Source: an uncultured delta proteobacterium
GTDB taxonomy: Bacteria; RBG-13-61-14; DRUE01
DNA length: 12,484 nt
NCBI GenBank assembly: GCA_903930515.1
Contig: CAIYYW010000219.1
Coordinates: 1 to 12,484, forward strand
Direction of reading: 5' to 3'
Shown: positions 1-8,604 of the stretch, piece after piece
Layout: each line of letters starts with the position of its first letter
Position numbering within the stretch: position 1 is the first letter of the stretch
The notes under the pieces: generated by a model
Told to the model about the DNA's origin: nothing
The model's input: only the letters and a program-made list of their open reading frames with translations
Database searches by the model: none
Made by a program: the position numbers and the translations under genes

Positions 1-96
1 CCGGCCCTGATCCTGGCCAGGATCATCGGCTATCAACAGCGGGAGTTGCTGGAAGTTCCCGAGGAAATGAAGCAGGATGTGAAAATTCAGTTCTGA
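1..96 (+). CDS. 3' end of an unidentified protein (partial)
   Basis: Reading from base 1, 31 sense codons run without interruption to a TGA at 94-96. Codon choice (CTG, ATC, GGC, GAG) matches the downstream genes, which is why I take this as the tail of a real gene that starts outside the window. The peptide ends in a charged stretch, EVPEEMKQDVKIQF, preceded by a short hydrophobic segment, ALILARIIGY. I recognise no family from so short a piece. It lies 49 bp before the next gene on the same strand and could share its transcript. Confidence 0.6.
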   Translation, partial: PALILARIIGYQQRELLEVPEEMKQDVKIQF

Positions 97-145
97 TGAA
101 CCCCGGTTACTTTTCACTGACCGCTGATCCGGCCGGGGCCCATCC

Positions 146-526
146 ATGAAAATAAATTCAAAATCCCTGGCGCAGATATCACCCTTCTCCCGGGTCATCG
201 GGACCGCGCTCGGGGGCACCGTCCTGGTCGCGCTCATCGGCGGGATTTTGGTAATCATCGGGAATTTACTGCCCATGATCGTGCTCGGGTTTGCCATTGC
301 CGCGCCCATCCAACGCAGCGCCTTGAACTGGCTATTCTTCAACAACGAACCCTTCATCAAGAGCCGGGACTACCGGTGCATTTTCCTGGTCTCGGACGCC
401 TACGAATACCATCTCCAAAATCAGCTTTACCGCGGCATCTACAGCATCCTGGTTCCGGGAACAATCTGGACCGCCGGATCTTTGGCCCTGCTCCTGATCG
501 CCCTGAAACTCCTGGGAAAAGTGTAA
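146..526 (+). CDS. Small membrane protein, unknown function
   Basis: This 126-residue protein matches no family I recognise. Residues about 18-55 form one long hydrophobic stretch rich in Gly, Ile, Leu and Val, either two close helices or one helix plus a re-entrant segment. Residues about 100-123 form a further membrane helix ending in KLLGKV. The segment between them (about 56-99) is polar and aromatic, with RDYRC and DAYEYH. There is no cleavable signal with a clear c-region. The ATG at 146 has only a weak purine-rich stretch (GGCCGGGG) ahead of it. The gene stands between the partial upstream gene and the TPR gene on the same strand, with gaps of about 50 bp on each side, so co-transcription is plausible. 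A role in anchoring the neighbouring signalling proteins would be a guess. Confidence 0.7.
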   Translation: MKINSKSLAQISPFSRVIGTALGGTVLVALIGGILVIIGNLLPMIVLGFAIAAPIQRSALNWLFFNNEPFIKSRDYRCIFLVSDAYEYHLQNQLYRGIYSILVPGTIWTAGSLALLLIALKLLGKV

Positions 527-575
527 GCGCATATTTTACAAACGACTCAAAATCGGGTAGAATCATTCAAGGGAG

Positions 576-1205
576 ATGGACAAGGGGCAACAGATTCAGA
601 CAATGCTGGAACAGGGGTTGTATCACTACGGCTTGGGCGAGATCGGGGTGGCCCTGGATATGTGGAAACAGGCCTTGGAGCTTGATCCCGCGAACGAGGT
701 CGTGCGGGAGTATCTTTCTATTGAACTGGGCCCGGACTGGGAGGAGCGGCTGAATCTCAAGCCCAGGCGTGAAAATCCGATCAAGATTTCCATCCCCGGC
801 CCGGAGAAAACCGACCAGCCGCTCCGGGATGAATTCAAGCTCGGACAACAGCATCTCCGAGCCGGGAGACTGGACCTGGCGCTGTCACTGTTTATGGGCC
901 TAGCCGCCTCCGAGCCTGGGGAATATCTTTACCATTCCTACCTGGAGCTGAGCAAGGCCGGTCTGTTCAAGCAAATTTTGGGTCGGATCGGAAGCCTGGG
1001 CAAGGTTCCGGAATTGAACCTGGCGGGCAGAAAAATCACCGAGTTGAACCTGACCGAGGAGGAGGGGTTTATCCTTTCTCTGATCAACGGCGAGATGAGT
1101 TTTGAGGATATTTTATCCCTGGCGCCCTTCCCGCCGTTCGAGTCAATTTTTATCCTGGAGAAATTTTGCCAAAGCGGCCTGATCACGGTCAAGGCCCAGG
1201 GGTGA
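576..1205 (+). CDS. TPR protein with C-terminal winged-helix-like domain
   Basis: This 209-residue protein has no signal peptide or membrane segment and should be cytoplasmic. Residues about 10-45 read as a tetratricopeptide repeat, with helix pairs around GLGEIGVALDMWKQALELDP. A second TPR-like pair lies at about 86-120 (GQQHLRAGRLDLALSLFMGL). A proline-rich linker (about 62-82) separates them. Residues about 156-207 (TELNLTEEEGFILSLINGEM, then FEDIL and LEKFCQSGLI) resemble the small helical domain at the C-terminus of many delta-proteobacterial regulators, including proteins that also carry DUF4388. TPRs usually bind partner proteins, so an adaptor role is likely. The start is uncertain. 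AAGGGAG directly abuts the ATG at 576 with no spacer, and the next in-frame ATG (603) would remove nine residues but has AAGGGG 16 bases away. An in-frame TAG at 558-560 rules out a much earlier start. The PAS/kinase-like gene follows after 4 bp. Confidence 0.8.
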   Translation: MDKGQQIQTMLEQGLYHYGLGEIGVALDMWKQALELDPANEVVREYLSIELGPDWEERLNLKPRRENPIKISIPGPEKTDQPLRDEFKLGQQHLRAGRLDLALSLFMGLAASEPGEYLYHSYLELSKAGLFKQILGRIGSLGKVPELNLAGRKITELNLTEEEGFILSLINGEMSFEDILSLAPFPPFESIFILEKFCQSGLITVKAQG

Positions 1206-1209
1206 GAGC

Positions 1210-2298
1210 GTGATCGGGATAGACCGGATCAAAAACTTCCCCAATAGAACCAGCACCGCGCTGGCGTATTTTGACGAGCCGGTGATGATCACGGACCCGA
1301 ACGGGGTGCTGGTCTATCTGAACCCGCGCGGCGAGGAAAACCTGGGGTTGAGTTTAAATCTGGCCATCGGCCGGCACATCAAGGAGCTTCTGCCCGGACC
1401 GCTGGCGGTTAGACTGGTGGAAGGTTTTGAACGGATCAAGAAGACCAACCGGAGCCAGAAGCTTCCGATTATGGAAAAAGAATATCAGTACCTGGCGCAT
1501 CTGAACCCGATCATCAAGAACGAAAAACTTACCGGGGTGATTACCTACCTGATCGCGGAGCGGGACCGGGAAAGCATCAGCCGGCTGAACCAGTCGCTGT
1601 TCCAGAGTCTGATCGATGAAATCCACCGGCCGATCAATAAGCTGACCGTGTTGTTCTCTCGGGAGATGGAGGATCAGGATAAATTCAAAAATTTGTATCA
1701 GGAGTCCAAGGAGTTGATCAAGGATTCCATCGCCGCCCTCAACGACCTGATTGATTTGTCCCCGATTATGACAGGGGAACTCCGCCAGGCCCGCAATCAG
1801 TTCAAGCCCGCATTGATCCTGAAGCTGGCGATCCGGTCGTTCCGCACTCGGGCCGAGGCCAGGAAAATCAACTTCTATCGGCTGGATCATAAGGAACTGG
1901 CCGAAGTGATCGGGGACCAAGCCAAGCTCAACCGCGTCCTGGTCATCTTCCTGGATTATTTATTGGACATCACCCCTCCCGGAGAAATTATCTCCCTCAG
2001 CACCGACCTCCGGCTCGCCCCGACCCCGATCTTGACCTATTCCATCACCGCCACCGGAATGATTAAATCCGAGCAGGATTTCTACTGCCTGTCCTGCGAG
2101 CTATCCCCCAATTTCTCCAAGCTCAAGTCCGAGGATAAGAAAAAAGAGAAAGCCATCGTGGTGGCCAGCAGACTGATCCTGGCGATGAAGGGAACCGCCC
2201 AGGTAATCTCCTTTGAAAAAATCGGAACCACCTTGTCCTTCTCCGTCCCGGTCGCGATCGCGGAAAAAATCCCGGAAGAGGCGGAAAAATTGGAATAG
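1210..2298 (+). CDS. PAS-domain protein with degenerate histidine kinase core (pseudokinase)
   Basis: This 362-residue soluble protein starts at a GTG, with GGGG at 1199-1202 as a likely ribosome binding site. Residues about 15-115 form a PAS sensor domain (FDEPVMITDPNGVLVYLNPR, then the core ending in LTGVITYLIAERD). Residues about 120-185 correspond to a dimerisation helix hairpin, and 200-350 to an ATPase-like fold ending in FEKIGTTLSFSVPV, the usual end of a kinase core. The catalytic signatures are lost. The H-box reads SLIDEIHRPIN, with Asp136 where the phospho-accepting His belongs; a different His (139) lies three residues on. The N-box Asn is replaced by Tyr250 in VIFLDYLLDITP. The DxGxG box is absent, with only TATGMI near 280. 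ATP binding and autophosphorylation are therefore doubtful. It more likely works as a PAS-controlled dimeric scaffold with the TPR protein encoded 4 bp upstream. The IS relic begins just after its stop codon, but the C-terminus looks complete. Confidence 0.82.
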   Translation: MIGIDRIKNFPNRTSTALAYFDEPVMITDPNGVLVYLNPRGEENLGLSLNLAIGRHIKELLPGPLAVRLVEGFERIKKTNRSQKLPIMEKEYQYLAHLNPIIKNEKLTGVITYLIAERDRESISRLNQSLFQSLIDEIHRPINKLTVLFSREMEDQDKFKNLYQESKELIKDSIAALNDLIDLSPIMTGELRQARNQFKPALILKLAIRSFRTRAEARKINFYRLDHKELAEVIGDQAKLNRVLVIFLDYLLDITPPGEIISLSTDLRLAPTPILTYSITATGMIKSEQDFYCLSCELSPNFSKLKSEDKKKEKAIVVASRLILAMKGTAQVISFEKIGTTLSFSVPVAIAEKIPEEAEKLE

Positions 2299-2318
2299 TT
2301 GCGCCGCCGGCATCCCGA

Positions 2319-2768
2319 TCACGGCCACCCGGGCACCATTCCTCCGCACTCGGCGTTGAAATGGTCCACCGCGGCGAACACCCAAGACCATCCTTCTTTA
2401 ACGGTGAAGACCTTGCTCCCGTCGGCTCCCCACATCAGGTCCGGCGCCATGGTGATGATCTCGCCCTCGTGGCTGCGGGCGGTTTTTCGCGGTCGGCGCG
2501 GGGAGAGCAGGTTGTTCACTCGCATTAGTCGCAGCACTCGGTTTTTTCCAACATTGACGCCGTCCCGGACCTTCAAGCGCGCATAGGGCTTTCGGTGTCC
2601 CTCGCCGATAAAAGGCGAACTTGCCAGGTCGGCGCGGACCAGGGCCAGGAGTTGGTGGTCGCTGATGCTGGTTTTGGGGCCTCGCTTTCGGGGTTGGAAT
2701 CCGGTCCGCGAGCCCTGCTCCCGCCTTTGATAAAAGGTTGAGCGCGGATAATCCCAGGCTTGGCAGAA
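2319..2768 (-). pseudogene. IS3-family transposase OrfB fragment (truncated at both ends)
   Basis: In the frame ending at 2319, a continuous stretch starts with FCQAWDYPRSTFYQRRE, continues through RKRGPKTSISDHQLLALVRA, GEGHRKPYARL and VGKNRVLRLMRVNNLLSPRR, and reaches DLMWGADGSKVFTVKEGWSW and FAAVDHFNAEC. This is the N-terminal HTH_21-like part and the beginning of the DDE integrase core of IS3-type OrfB. The Asp in MWGAD is the expected first catalytic acid. The second Asp and the Glu would lie beyond the truncation. Homology stops near 2346, after which the frame ends in unrelated residues, GGMVPGWP. The open frame upstream closes at a TGA at 2805-2807. The gene lacks both its normal start and most of its catalytic domain. 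Confidence 0.85.
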
Positions 2769-3062
2769 TTGAGCGGATCCCCAGCTCGCTCTCGAAGAGC
2801 GGTCTCAATCCCCAAGAGGGCCTTTCTCCGCCATTCTTCCAGCCGGTAAATCTCAACCCCAAGCTCCCGGCTCAAAGCGTCCACCGGTTCTCCGCGCAGA
2901 AGGCGCAAGGCCACCTCCTGACTTGCGCTGGACACTCCACCGCCGGACCGCGCCGGGATCAAAACCGGACCGACCAGGCCCGCCATTGCCTTGGGCAACG
3001 GGCGCAACTCCGCTCGGGCTACGCCCTCGCTCCGTTGCGTCTGTTGCATCCCTTTCCTTCAT
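2769..3062 (-). pseudogene. IS3-family transposase OrfA fragment (frameshifted)
   Basis: Read from an ATG at 3062 on the - strand, the protein begins MKERDATDATERG and reaches RRWSVQRK. The frame then breaks and homology resumes one frame over with QEVALRLLRGEPVDALSREL followed by GVEIYRLEEWRRKALLGIE. That is the helix-turn-helix DNA-binding domain of IS3-type OrfA proteins. A single extra base at about 2921 would explain the break. Recognisable OrfA ends at RERAGDPL (about 2774). The leucine-zipper-like tail expected next, which mediates OrfA/OrfB assembly, is missing, and the sequence passes directly into OrfB. An alternative start at 3049 in the second frame gives an unbroken 158-residue reading frame, but its first 30 or so residues do not look like OrfA. 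Confidence 0.78.
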
Positions 3063-3211
3063 TTCCTCTCACTTAATGCCACACTTCCTCCGGAATCGAA
3101 TTTAACCCAACTCCGTGCCCAAAAAAACCGGTGGCAACTCAGGGTTAGGATTTTTGATCGGCAGATGGTGTGCATATGGAGAAAAGGGCAAAGAAAATTA
3201 ACGCGGGATCA

Positions 3212-3240
3212 TTGCAGATTGCGGCATCTTCGGATATGAT
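3212..3240 (+). promoter_or_regulatory. Candidate sigma-70-type promoter for the toxin-antitoxin pair
   Basis: TTGCAG (3212-3217) and TATGAT (3235-3240) are separated by exactly 17 bp. The -10 box matches the consensus at five of six positions and the -35 at three of six. Transcription would begin near 3247, giving a leader of about 40 nt that contains the AAGGAGG ribosome binding site (3270-3276) of the antitoxin gene. No clear palindromic operator is visible around it, although antitoxins of this kind often repress their own promoter. It may also feed tgt and the sec genes, since no break follows the toxin gene. Confidence 0.5.
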
Positions 3241-3286
3241 AAAACTAGCGCGAATTGGAAGACTGCGATAAGGAGGCTGCTACATT

Positions 3287-3501
3287 ATGAGCAAAGTCAG
3301 GCTGGCGGACATTTTGGATTTGCCGTTGGAGGAACGGATCCGCTTGGTGGAGGATATCTGGGAAAGCATTGTTGCGGTCCCGGAGGCGGTCCCCTTGACC
3401 GAGACCCAGGCCGAAGAATTGGACCGAAGACTGGAAGCCTATCACCGTCATCCGGAGGCGGGTTCTCCCTGGGATGAGATCAAGAACCGAGTTCGAGGTT
3501 C

Positions 3502-3505
<4 letters not shown>
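3287..3505 (+). CDS. Antitoxin of a ParE/RelE-type module (addiction module component family)
   Basis: The 72-residue acidic protein matches the small antitoxin family described as putative addiction module component (TIGR02574/PF09720). Its hallmarks are LDLPLEERIRLVEDIWESI at residues about 10-28, AVPLTETQAEELDRRLEAY at about 34-52, and a tail around HPEAGSPWDEIKNRV. In known modules the antitoxin binds and blocks its partner toxin, is degraded under stress and often represses its own promoter. The start is supported by AAGGAGG ten bases upstream of the ATG at 3287. The stop overlaps the toxin ATG by 4 bp (ATGA at 3502-3505), the usual arrangement for coupled translation. Confidence 0.9.
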
Positions 3506-5278
<1,773 letters not shown>

Positions 5279-5279
5279 G

Positions 5280-5299
5280 CGCAGGCCCGAGGGTCTGCG
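5280..5299 (+). other. Small hairpin in the yajC-secD spacer
   Basis: CGCAGGCC (5280-5287) pairs with GGTCTGCG (5292-5299) around a CGAG tetraloop, eight base pairs including one G-T (G-U in RNA). No T-run follows, so it is not a standard terminator. It ends 13 bases before the GAGGAGG ribosome binding site of secD (5313-5319). It could protect an mRNA end or tune secD translation, but chance pairing in GC-rich DNA is possible. Confidence 0.4.
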
Positions 5300-5325
5300 T
5301 CCCGAAGTTAATGAGGAGGCTTTAG

Positions 5326-6981
5326 ATGCCAACGAGTTTGAAATGGAAAGCAGGTCTGATCGTGGGCCTGACGGTTTTGGCTTTGATCCTGATCACGCCC
5401 AGCCTGATGTGGGACTACCAGGACAATACCAGCCGGATGCCGGATTGGTGGAAGAAGGCCGTCGTGCTTCCCACCCGGGCGGTGGTGATGGGGTTGGACC
5501 TGCAGGGCGGAATGCATATGGTGGTGAGCGTGAACACGGAGGAAGCGGTTCAGAATGAAATGGCTTCCATCAAAGATTTTCTCCGGAGCGGTTTCCGGGA
5601 GGAAAAGGTAAAGTTTGAGAATATTGAGGTGGTCGGACAAGACAAGATCATGGTGTCGTTCCCGGACGGAGACAACCTTAAGAGCGGCAAGGGTTATATC
5701 AACAGCAAATACGGCCGGATCCTGACCGAGGGAACAGCTCAATCAGCCCTGCAGGCGGTCTATCAACTGGCGCCGGCCCAGGCCGATCAATATCGGAACA
5801 ACGCGGTATCTCAGGTGATGCAGACTTTGGAGAGCCGGGTGGACGAGTTCGGAGTGGCGGAGCCGGGCATCCAGCGCCAGGGCCAGAACCGGATCGTGCT
5901 GCAACTTCCGGGGATCAAGGAAGAAGACCGGGCCCGGGTGTTGAACATCATCCAGCGCACGGCCCGTCTGGAATTCATGCTGGTGGATGATGTGGCTTCC
6001 AGCAAGGAAGCGCTTTTGCAAAAAATCGGCGGGGTGGTCCCGCCGGGAAAGCGGATTCTGCCGGAAGAGGATAAGCAGGGAAAATCGGCGGCCTGGTATC
6101 TCTTGCGGGAAGAGCCGAAGATGACCGGGGATTACCTGGTGGACACGCGGGTGAGTGTGGGTGGAAGCCAGAACAGTTTTCAGGCCGCAGTGGTGGATTT
6201 CCGGTTCAATCTGGAAGGGGCGCGCAGGTTTGCCAAGATCACCGGGGAAAACATCGGACGGAACCTGGCGATCGTGCTGGAAAACCAGGTGAAAAGCGCG
6301 CCGGTGATCCGGGCGCGGATTTTCGACCGGGGAATGATTGAGGGCAATTTTACGGTGGACGAGGCGAATGACCTGTCAATCGTGCTGCGCGCGGGCGCGC
6401 TCCCGGTCGGGATCAAGATTGAGGAAGAGCGGACCGTGGGTCCGACTCTGGGCAAGGATTTGATCAGGAGCGGAATTATCTCAATGTTGATTTGCGGGAC
6501 CCTGGTGGCGATCTTTATGGTGATGTATTATTCGGGCGCCGGAGTGGTCGCGGATGTCGCGCTGTTCCTGAATGTGCTTTTTATTCTCGCGGCGCTGGCG
6601 GCTTTGAGGGCCTCTCTGACCTTGCCCGGGATCGCCGGGATCGTACTTACCATCGGGATGGCGGTTGACGGCAACATTATTATTTTCGAGCGGATCCGGG
6701 AGGAACTCCGGATCGGGAAGACCCCAAGGAGCGCGATTGACGCGGGATATGAGCGCTCGCTTTGGACCATCCTGGACGCCAACATCACCACCCTGATCGC
6801 CGGGATCATCCTGTTCCAGGTCGGCACCGGGCCGATCCGCGGTTTCGCGATAACCTTGTCCATCGGTATCGTCACCACCGTCTTCACCACTTACACGGTC
6901 ACCGAGACGATTTACGAGATGATGTTCGCGCGCAAGCGCAAGATGGAATCTTTGAGTATTGGAATCAAAGTCGGTAATTGA
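5326..6981 (+). CDS. secD: Protein translocase subunit SecD
   Basis: With SecF this RND-superfamily membrane protein uses the proton gradient to pull preproteins out of the SecYEG channel on the periplasmic side. The 551-residue protein starts with a membrane helix at about residues 8-26 (AGLIVGLTVLALILITPSL). The diagnostic GLDLQGGMH follows at 56-64, then a large periplasmic region (P1, about 65-380). Five further helices from about 383 onward form the SecD/SecF export domain. The proton-relay motif AVDGNIIIFERIREE is intact with Asp448. GAGGAGG at 5313-5319, six bases ahead, supports the ATG at 5326. The protein is complete and of ordinary length. secF follows 12 bp after the stop. Confidence 0.97.
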   Translation: MPTSLKWKAGLIVGLTVLALILITPSLMWDYQDNTSRMPDWWKKAVVLPTRAVVMGLDLQGGMHMVVSVNTEEAVQNEMASIKDFLRSGFREEKVKFENIEVVGQDKIMVSFPDGDNLKSGKGYINSKYGRILTEGTAQSALQAVYQLAPAQADQYRNNAVSQVMQTLESRVDEFGVAEPGIQRQGQNRIVLQLPGIKEEDRARVLNIIQRTARLEFMLVDDVASSKEALLQKIGGVVPPGKRILPEEDKQGKSAAWYLLREEPKMTGDYLVDTRVSVGGSQNSFQAAVVDFRFNLEGARRFAKITGENIGRNLAIVLENQVKSAPVIRARIFDRGMIEGNFTVDEANDLSIVLRAGALPVGIKIEEERTVGPTLGKDLIRSGIISMLICGTLVAIFMVMYYSGAGVVADVALFLNVLFILAALAALRASLTLPGIAGIVLTIGMAVDGNIIIFERIREELRIGKTPRSAIDAGYERSLWTILDANITTLIAGIILFQVGTGPIRGFAITLSIGIVTTVFTTYTVTETIYEMMFARKRKMESLSIGIKVGN

Positions 6982-6993
6982 GGAGCAATAGAA

Positions 6994-7953
6994 ATGGAAT
7001 TACTAAAACCGAATACCAGGATTGATTTTGTCGGGCGGAGGAATTTATTCTTCGTCATCTCATTGATCTGCAACCTGATCTGCATCGGCACCTTTGTCTG
7101 GCCCGGGGCCAATTGGGGGATTGATTTCAAGGGCGGCACCGAAGTCCGGGCGCGGTTCCAAAAACAGGTCGGGATCGGAGAAGTCCGGCAGGCGGTGGAG
7201 GGGATGAATTTGGGCGATACCCAGATCCAGAATCTCCAGCCCACCATCGCGGATCAAGGCAAGAATACCAATGATTTTTTGATCCGGGTGGAAAAGCTGG
7301 GACAGGCGGGATCGGAATCCGCCAAGGGCAGCCAACTGATTGAGGAAGGGCTGACCAAGAAATTCGGCCCGGGCGCCTTCCAGATTCTCGCGGTCAATTA
7401 TGTCGGACCCCGGGTGGGAAGGGAATTGCAAATCCGGGGCATCGAGGCCCTGGTTTTCGCCCTGATCGGGATTATGATTTATGTCGGACTCCGGTTTGAA
7501 TTCAGCTACGGGTTGGGCGCGCTGGTGTCCCTCATGCACGACGCCGTCATCACCGCGGGCTGTTATGTGCTGTTCCAGCGCGAATGGAGTTTGTCCATTA
7601 TCGCGGCCTTGCTCACGATGATCGGCTATTCGGTCAATGACACCGTGGTGATCTACGACCGGATCCGGGAGAATATCAAGCGGGCGAGGAAAGGCACCCT
7701 CCACGAGATCGTCAACATCAGCATCAACGAGACCCTGAGCCGGACCTTGCTCACCAATTTCACGGTGATGATGGTGGTGACGCTGCTGTTCATCCTGAAC
7801 CAGGGGGTCATCCGCGACTTTTCCCTGGTCTTTATCGTGGGCGGGATCACCGGCACCTATTCCACCGTTTATATCGCAAGCTCCATCGTGCTTTTGGTGG
7901 AGGATTTAAAAAGCGGGAAGAAAATCACGGGAGGCAAAGAGTCCAAACCGTGA
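6994..7953 (+). CDS. secF: Protein translocase subunit SecF
   Basis: This is the partner of SecD in the proton-driven export complex of the inner membrane. The 319-residue protein begins with a helix at about residues 17-36, followed by the family motif WGIDFKGGTEV (41-51). A small periplasmic domain spans about 50-140. Five more helices start near IEALVFALIGIMIYVGLRF. The conserved MIGYSVNDTVVIYDRIREN (about 209-227) carries Asp216 and Asp222, which correspond to the charged relay region. The start is supported by TGAGGAG at 6979-6985, which overlaps the secD stop, with an 8-base spacer. The stop TGA is shared with the GTG start of the next gene (GTGA at 7950-7953). Confidence 0.97.
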   Translation: MELLKPNTRIDFVGRRNLFFVISLICNLICIGTFVWPGANWGIDFKGGTEVRARFQKQVGIGEVRQAVEGMNLGDTQIQNLQPTIADQGKNTNDFLIRVEKLGQAGSESAKGSQLIEEGLTKKFGPGAFQILAVNYVGPRVGRELQIRGIEALVFALIGIMIYVGLRFEFSYGLGALVSLMHDAVITAGCYVLFQREWSLSIIAALLTMIGYSVNDTVVIYDRIRENIKRARKGTLHEIVNISINETLSRTLLTNFTVMMVVTLLFILNQGVIRDFSLVFIVGGITGTYSTVYIASSIVLLVEDLKSGKKITGGKESKP

Positions 7954-8462
7954 TCGCGCTTAGGATTCCCGGAATCATCGCGCTAACCCTGGCAATGATC
8001 GCCGGCCTGTACCTGATTATTTTCGGCCTCCCCGGAACCTGGATCATCCTCGGACTCGCCATCATCGCGGCCGCGATCACAGGTTTCCATAAAATCACCT
8101 GGGTAATAATACTCATTCTGATCGGACTCGCGCTCCTGGCCGAACTGATTGAATTCCTGGCCGGATACCTGGGCGCCAGGGCCAAAGGCGCCTCCCGATG
8201 GGCGAGCCTCTCGGCAATCGTCTTCAGCTTTATCGGCGCGATCCTGCTCAGCGGGTTCCCGCCCGTGCTCGGCTCGTTGATCGGAGCCTTTCTCGGCGCT
8301 TTCCTCGGCGCGGCAGTGGTTGAATATATTATCAAAAAGGAATGGAAACAGGCCCGGCGGGCCGGGATAGCCGTCCTGTTCGGGAGAGTGGTTGCCATCA
8401 TCAGCAAGGTCGCGGTGGGGGTCGCAATGATCGTGATTACGCTATATGGTTTAATCGGGTAA
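7950..8462 (+). CDS. DUF456-family membrane protein
   Basis: The 170-residue protein is almost wholly hydrophobic, with an alternating pattern typical of DUF456 (PF04306). An N-terminal helix ends in FGLPGTWIILGLAII (about 25-39). A second helix pair surrounds ELIEFLAGYLGARAKGASRW (about 65-84). A Gly/Ala-rich GSLIGAFLGAFLGAAVVEY follows, and the last helix pair is around residues 130-169. The GAxxxGASRW and GAFLGAFLGE-like segments are the best family marks. Function is unknown; the Gly-rich helices may suggest tight packing or membrane remodelling, which is inference. It starts at a GTG overlapping the secF stop, so translation is probably coupled, and it is the last gene of the tgt-sec run. 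Confidence 0.85.
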   Translation: MIALRIPGIIALTLAMIAGLYLIIFGLPGTWIILGLAIIAAAITGFHKITWVIILILIGLALLAELIEFLAGYLGARAKGASRWASLSAIVFSFIGAILLSGFPPVLGSLIGAFLGAFLGAAVVEYIIKKEWKQARRAGIAVLFGRVVAIISKVAVGVAMIVITLYGLIG

Positions 8463-8509
8463 CAACAGGGTAAAATCATTTAGCATAACCGCTTAATTTT
8501 AACCCCGTG

Positions 8510-8535
8510 CCTGTCCCGCTCCAGGCGGGAACAGG
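8510..8535 (+). other. GC-rich hairpin in the DUF456-recJ spacer
   Basis: CCTGTCCCGC (8510-8519) pairs with GCGGG (8525-8529) and ACAGG (8531-8535) around a TCCAG loop, with A8530 bulged: ten pairs in all. It is followed by AGGGGGGAATT rather than a T-run, and the other strand also lacks one, so it is not a typical intrinsic terminator. It may end the sec transcript by another route, stabilise an mRNA end, or be one copy of a dispersed intergenic repeat. The rest of the 142-bp spacer holds a tandem ATTAAGG (about 8549-8562) and no promoter I would defend. Confidence 0.5.
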
Positions 8536-8604
8536 GGAGGGGGGAATTATTAAGGATTAAGGGGCATGGAATGAAGATCCTAAAAAAGTCGGAATAATCA
8601 GCCG

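Larger units (their letters stand above)
2319..3062 (-). mobile_element. Decayed IS3-family insertion sequence (OrfA/OrfB relic)
   Basis: The - strand carries recognisable pieces of both IS3-family proteins in the normal order: an OrfA helix-turn-helix, then the OrfB N-terminal region and the start of the integrase core. At least three lesions make it non-functional: a frameshift in OrfA near 2921, a deletion at about 2766-2776 that removes the end of OrfA and the start of OrfB, and loss of OrfB after its first core motif. I could not find terminal inverted repeats or a target-site duplication. The boundaries given are the limits of recognisable coding sequence, not the true ends. The relic fills the gap between the PAS gene and the toxin-antitoxin pair. 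Confidence 0.82.

Noticed and set aside
2398-2862. 154-residue open frame on the - strand across the IS relic
   Set aside because: It is an alternative frame. The conserved OrfA and OrfB motifs are read in the other two - strand frames.
3103-3147. Imperfect inverted repeat TAACCC...GGGTTA with an inner TGCC/GGCA pair, considered as an IS end or terminator
   Set aside because: The stems are only 6 and 4 bp with long unpaired segments, and there is no T-run and no matching copy at the other side of the IS relic.
2738-3239. Several + strand open frames opposite the IS relic
   Set aside because: They are rich in Arg and Pro, have no family resemblance, and mirror the - strand transposase pieces.
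3176-3271. 31-residue open frame starting MEKRAKKINAGS between the IS relic and the antitoxin gene
   Set aside because: It has no clear ribosome binding site, contains the predicted antitoxin promoter, and shows no recognisable family. Chance is the simpler explanation.
7060-7704. 214-residue open frame on the - strand inside secF
   Set aside because: It overlaps clearly conserved SecF motifs on the other strand and has no recognisable domain.
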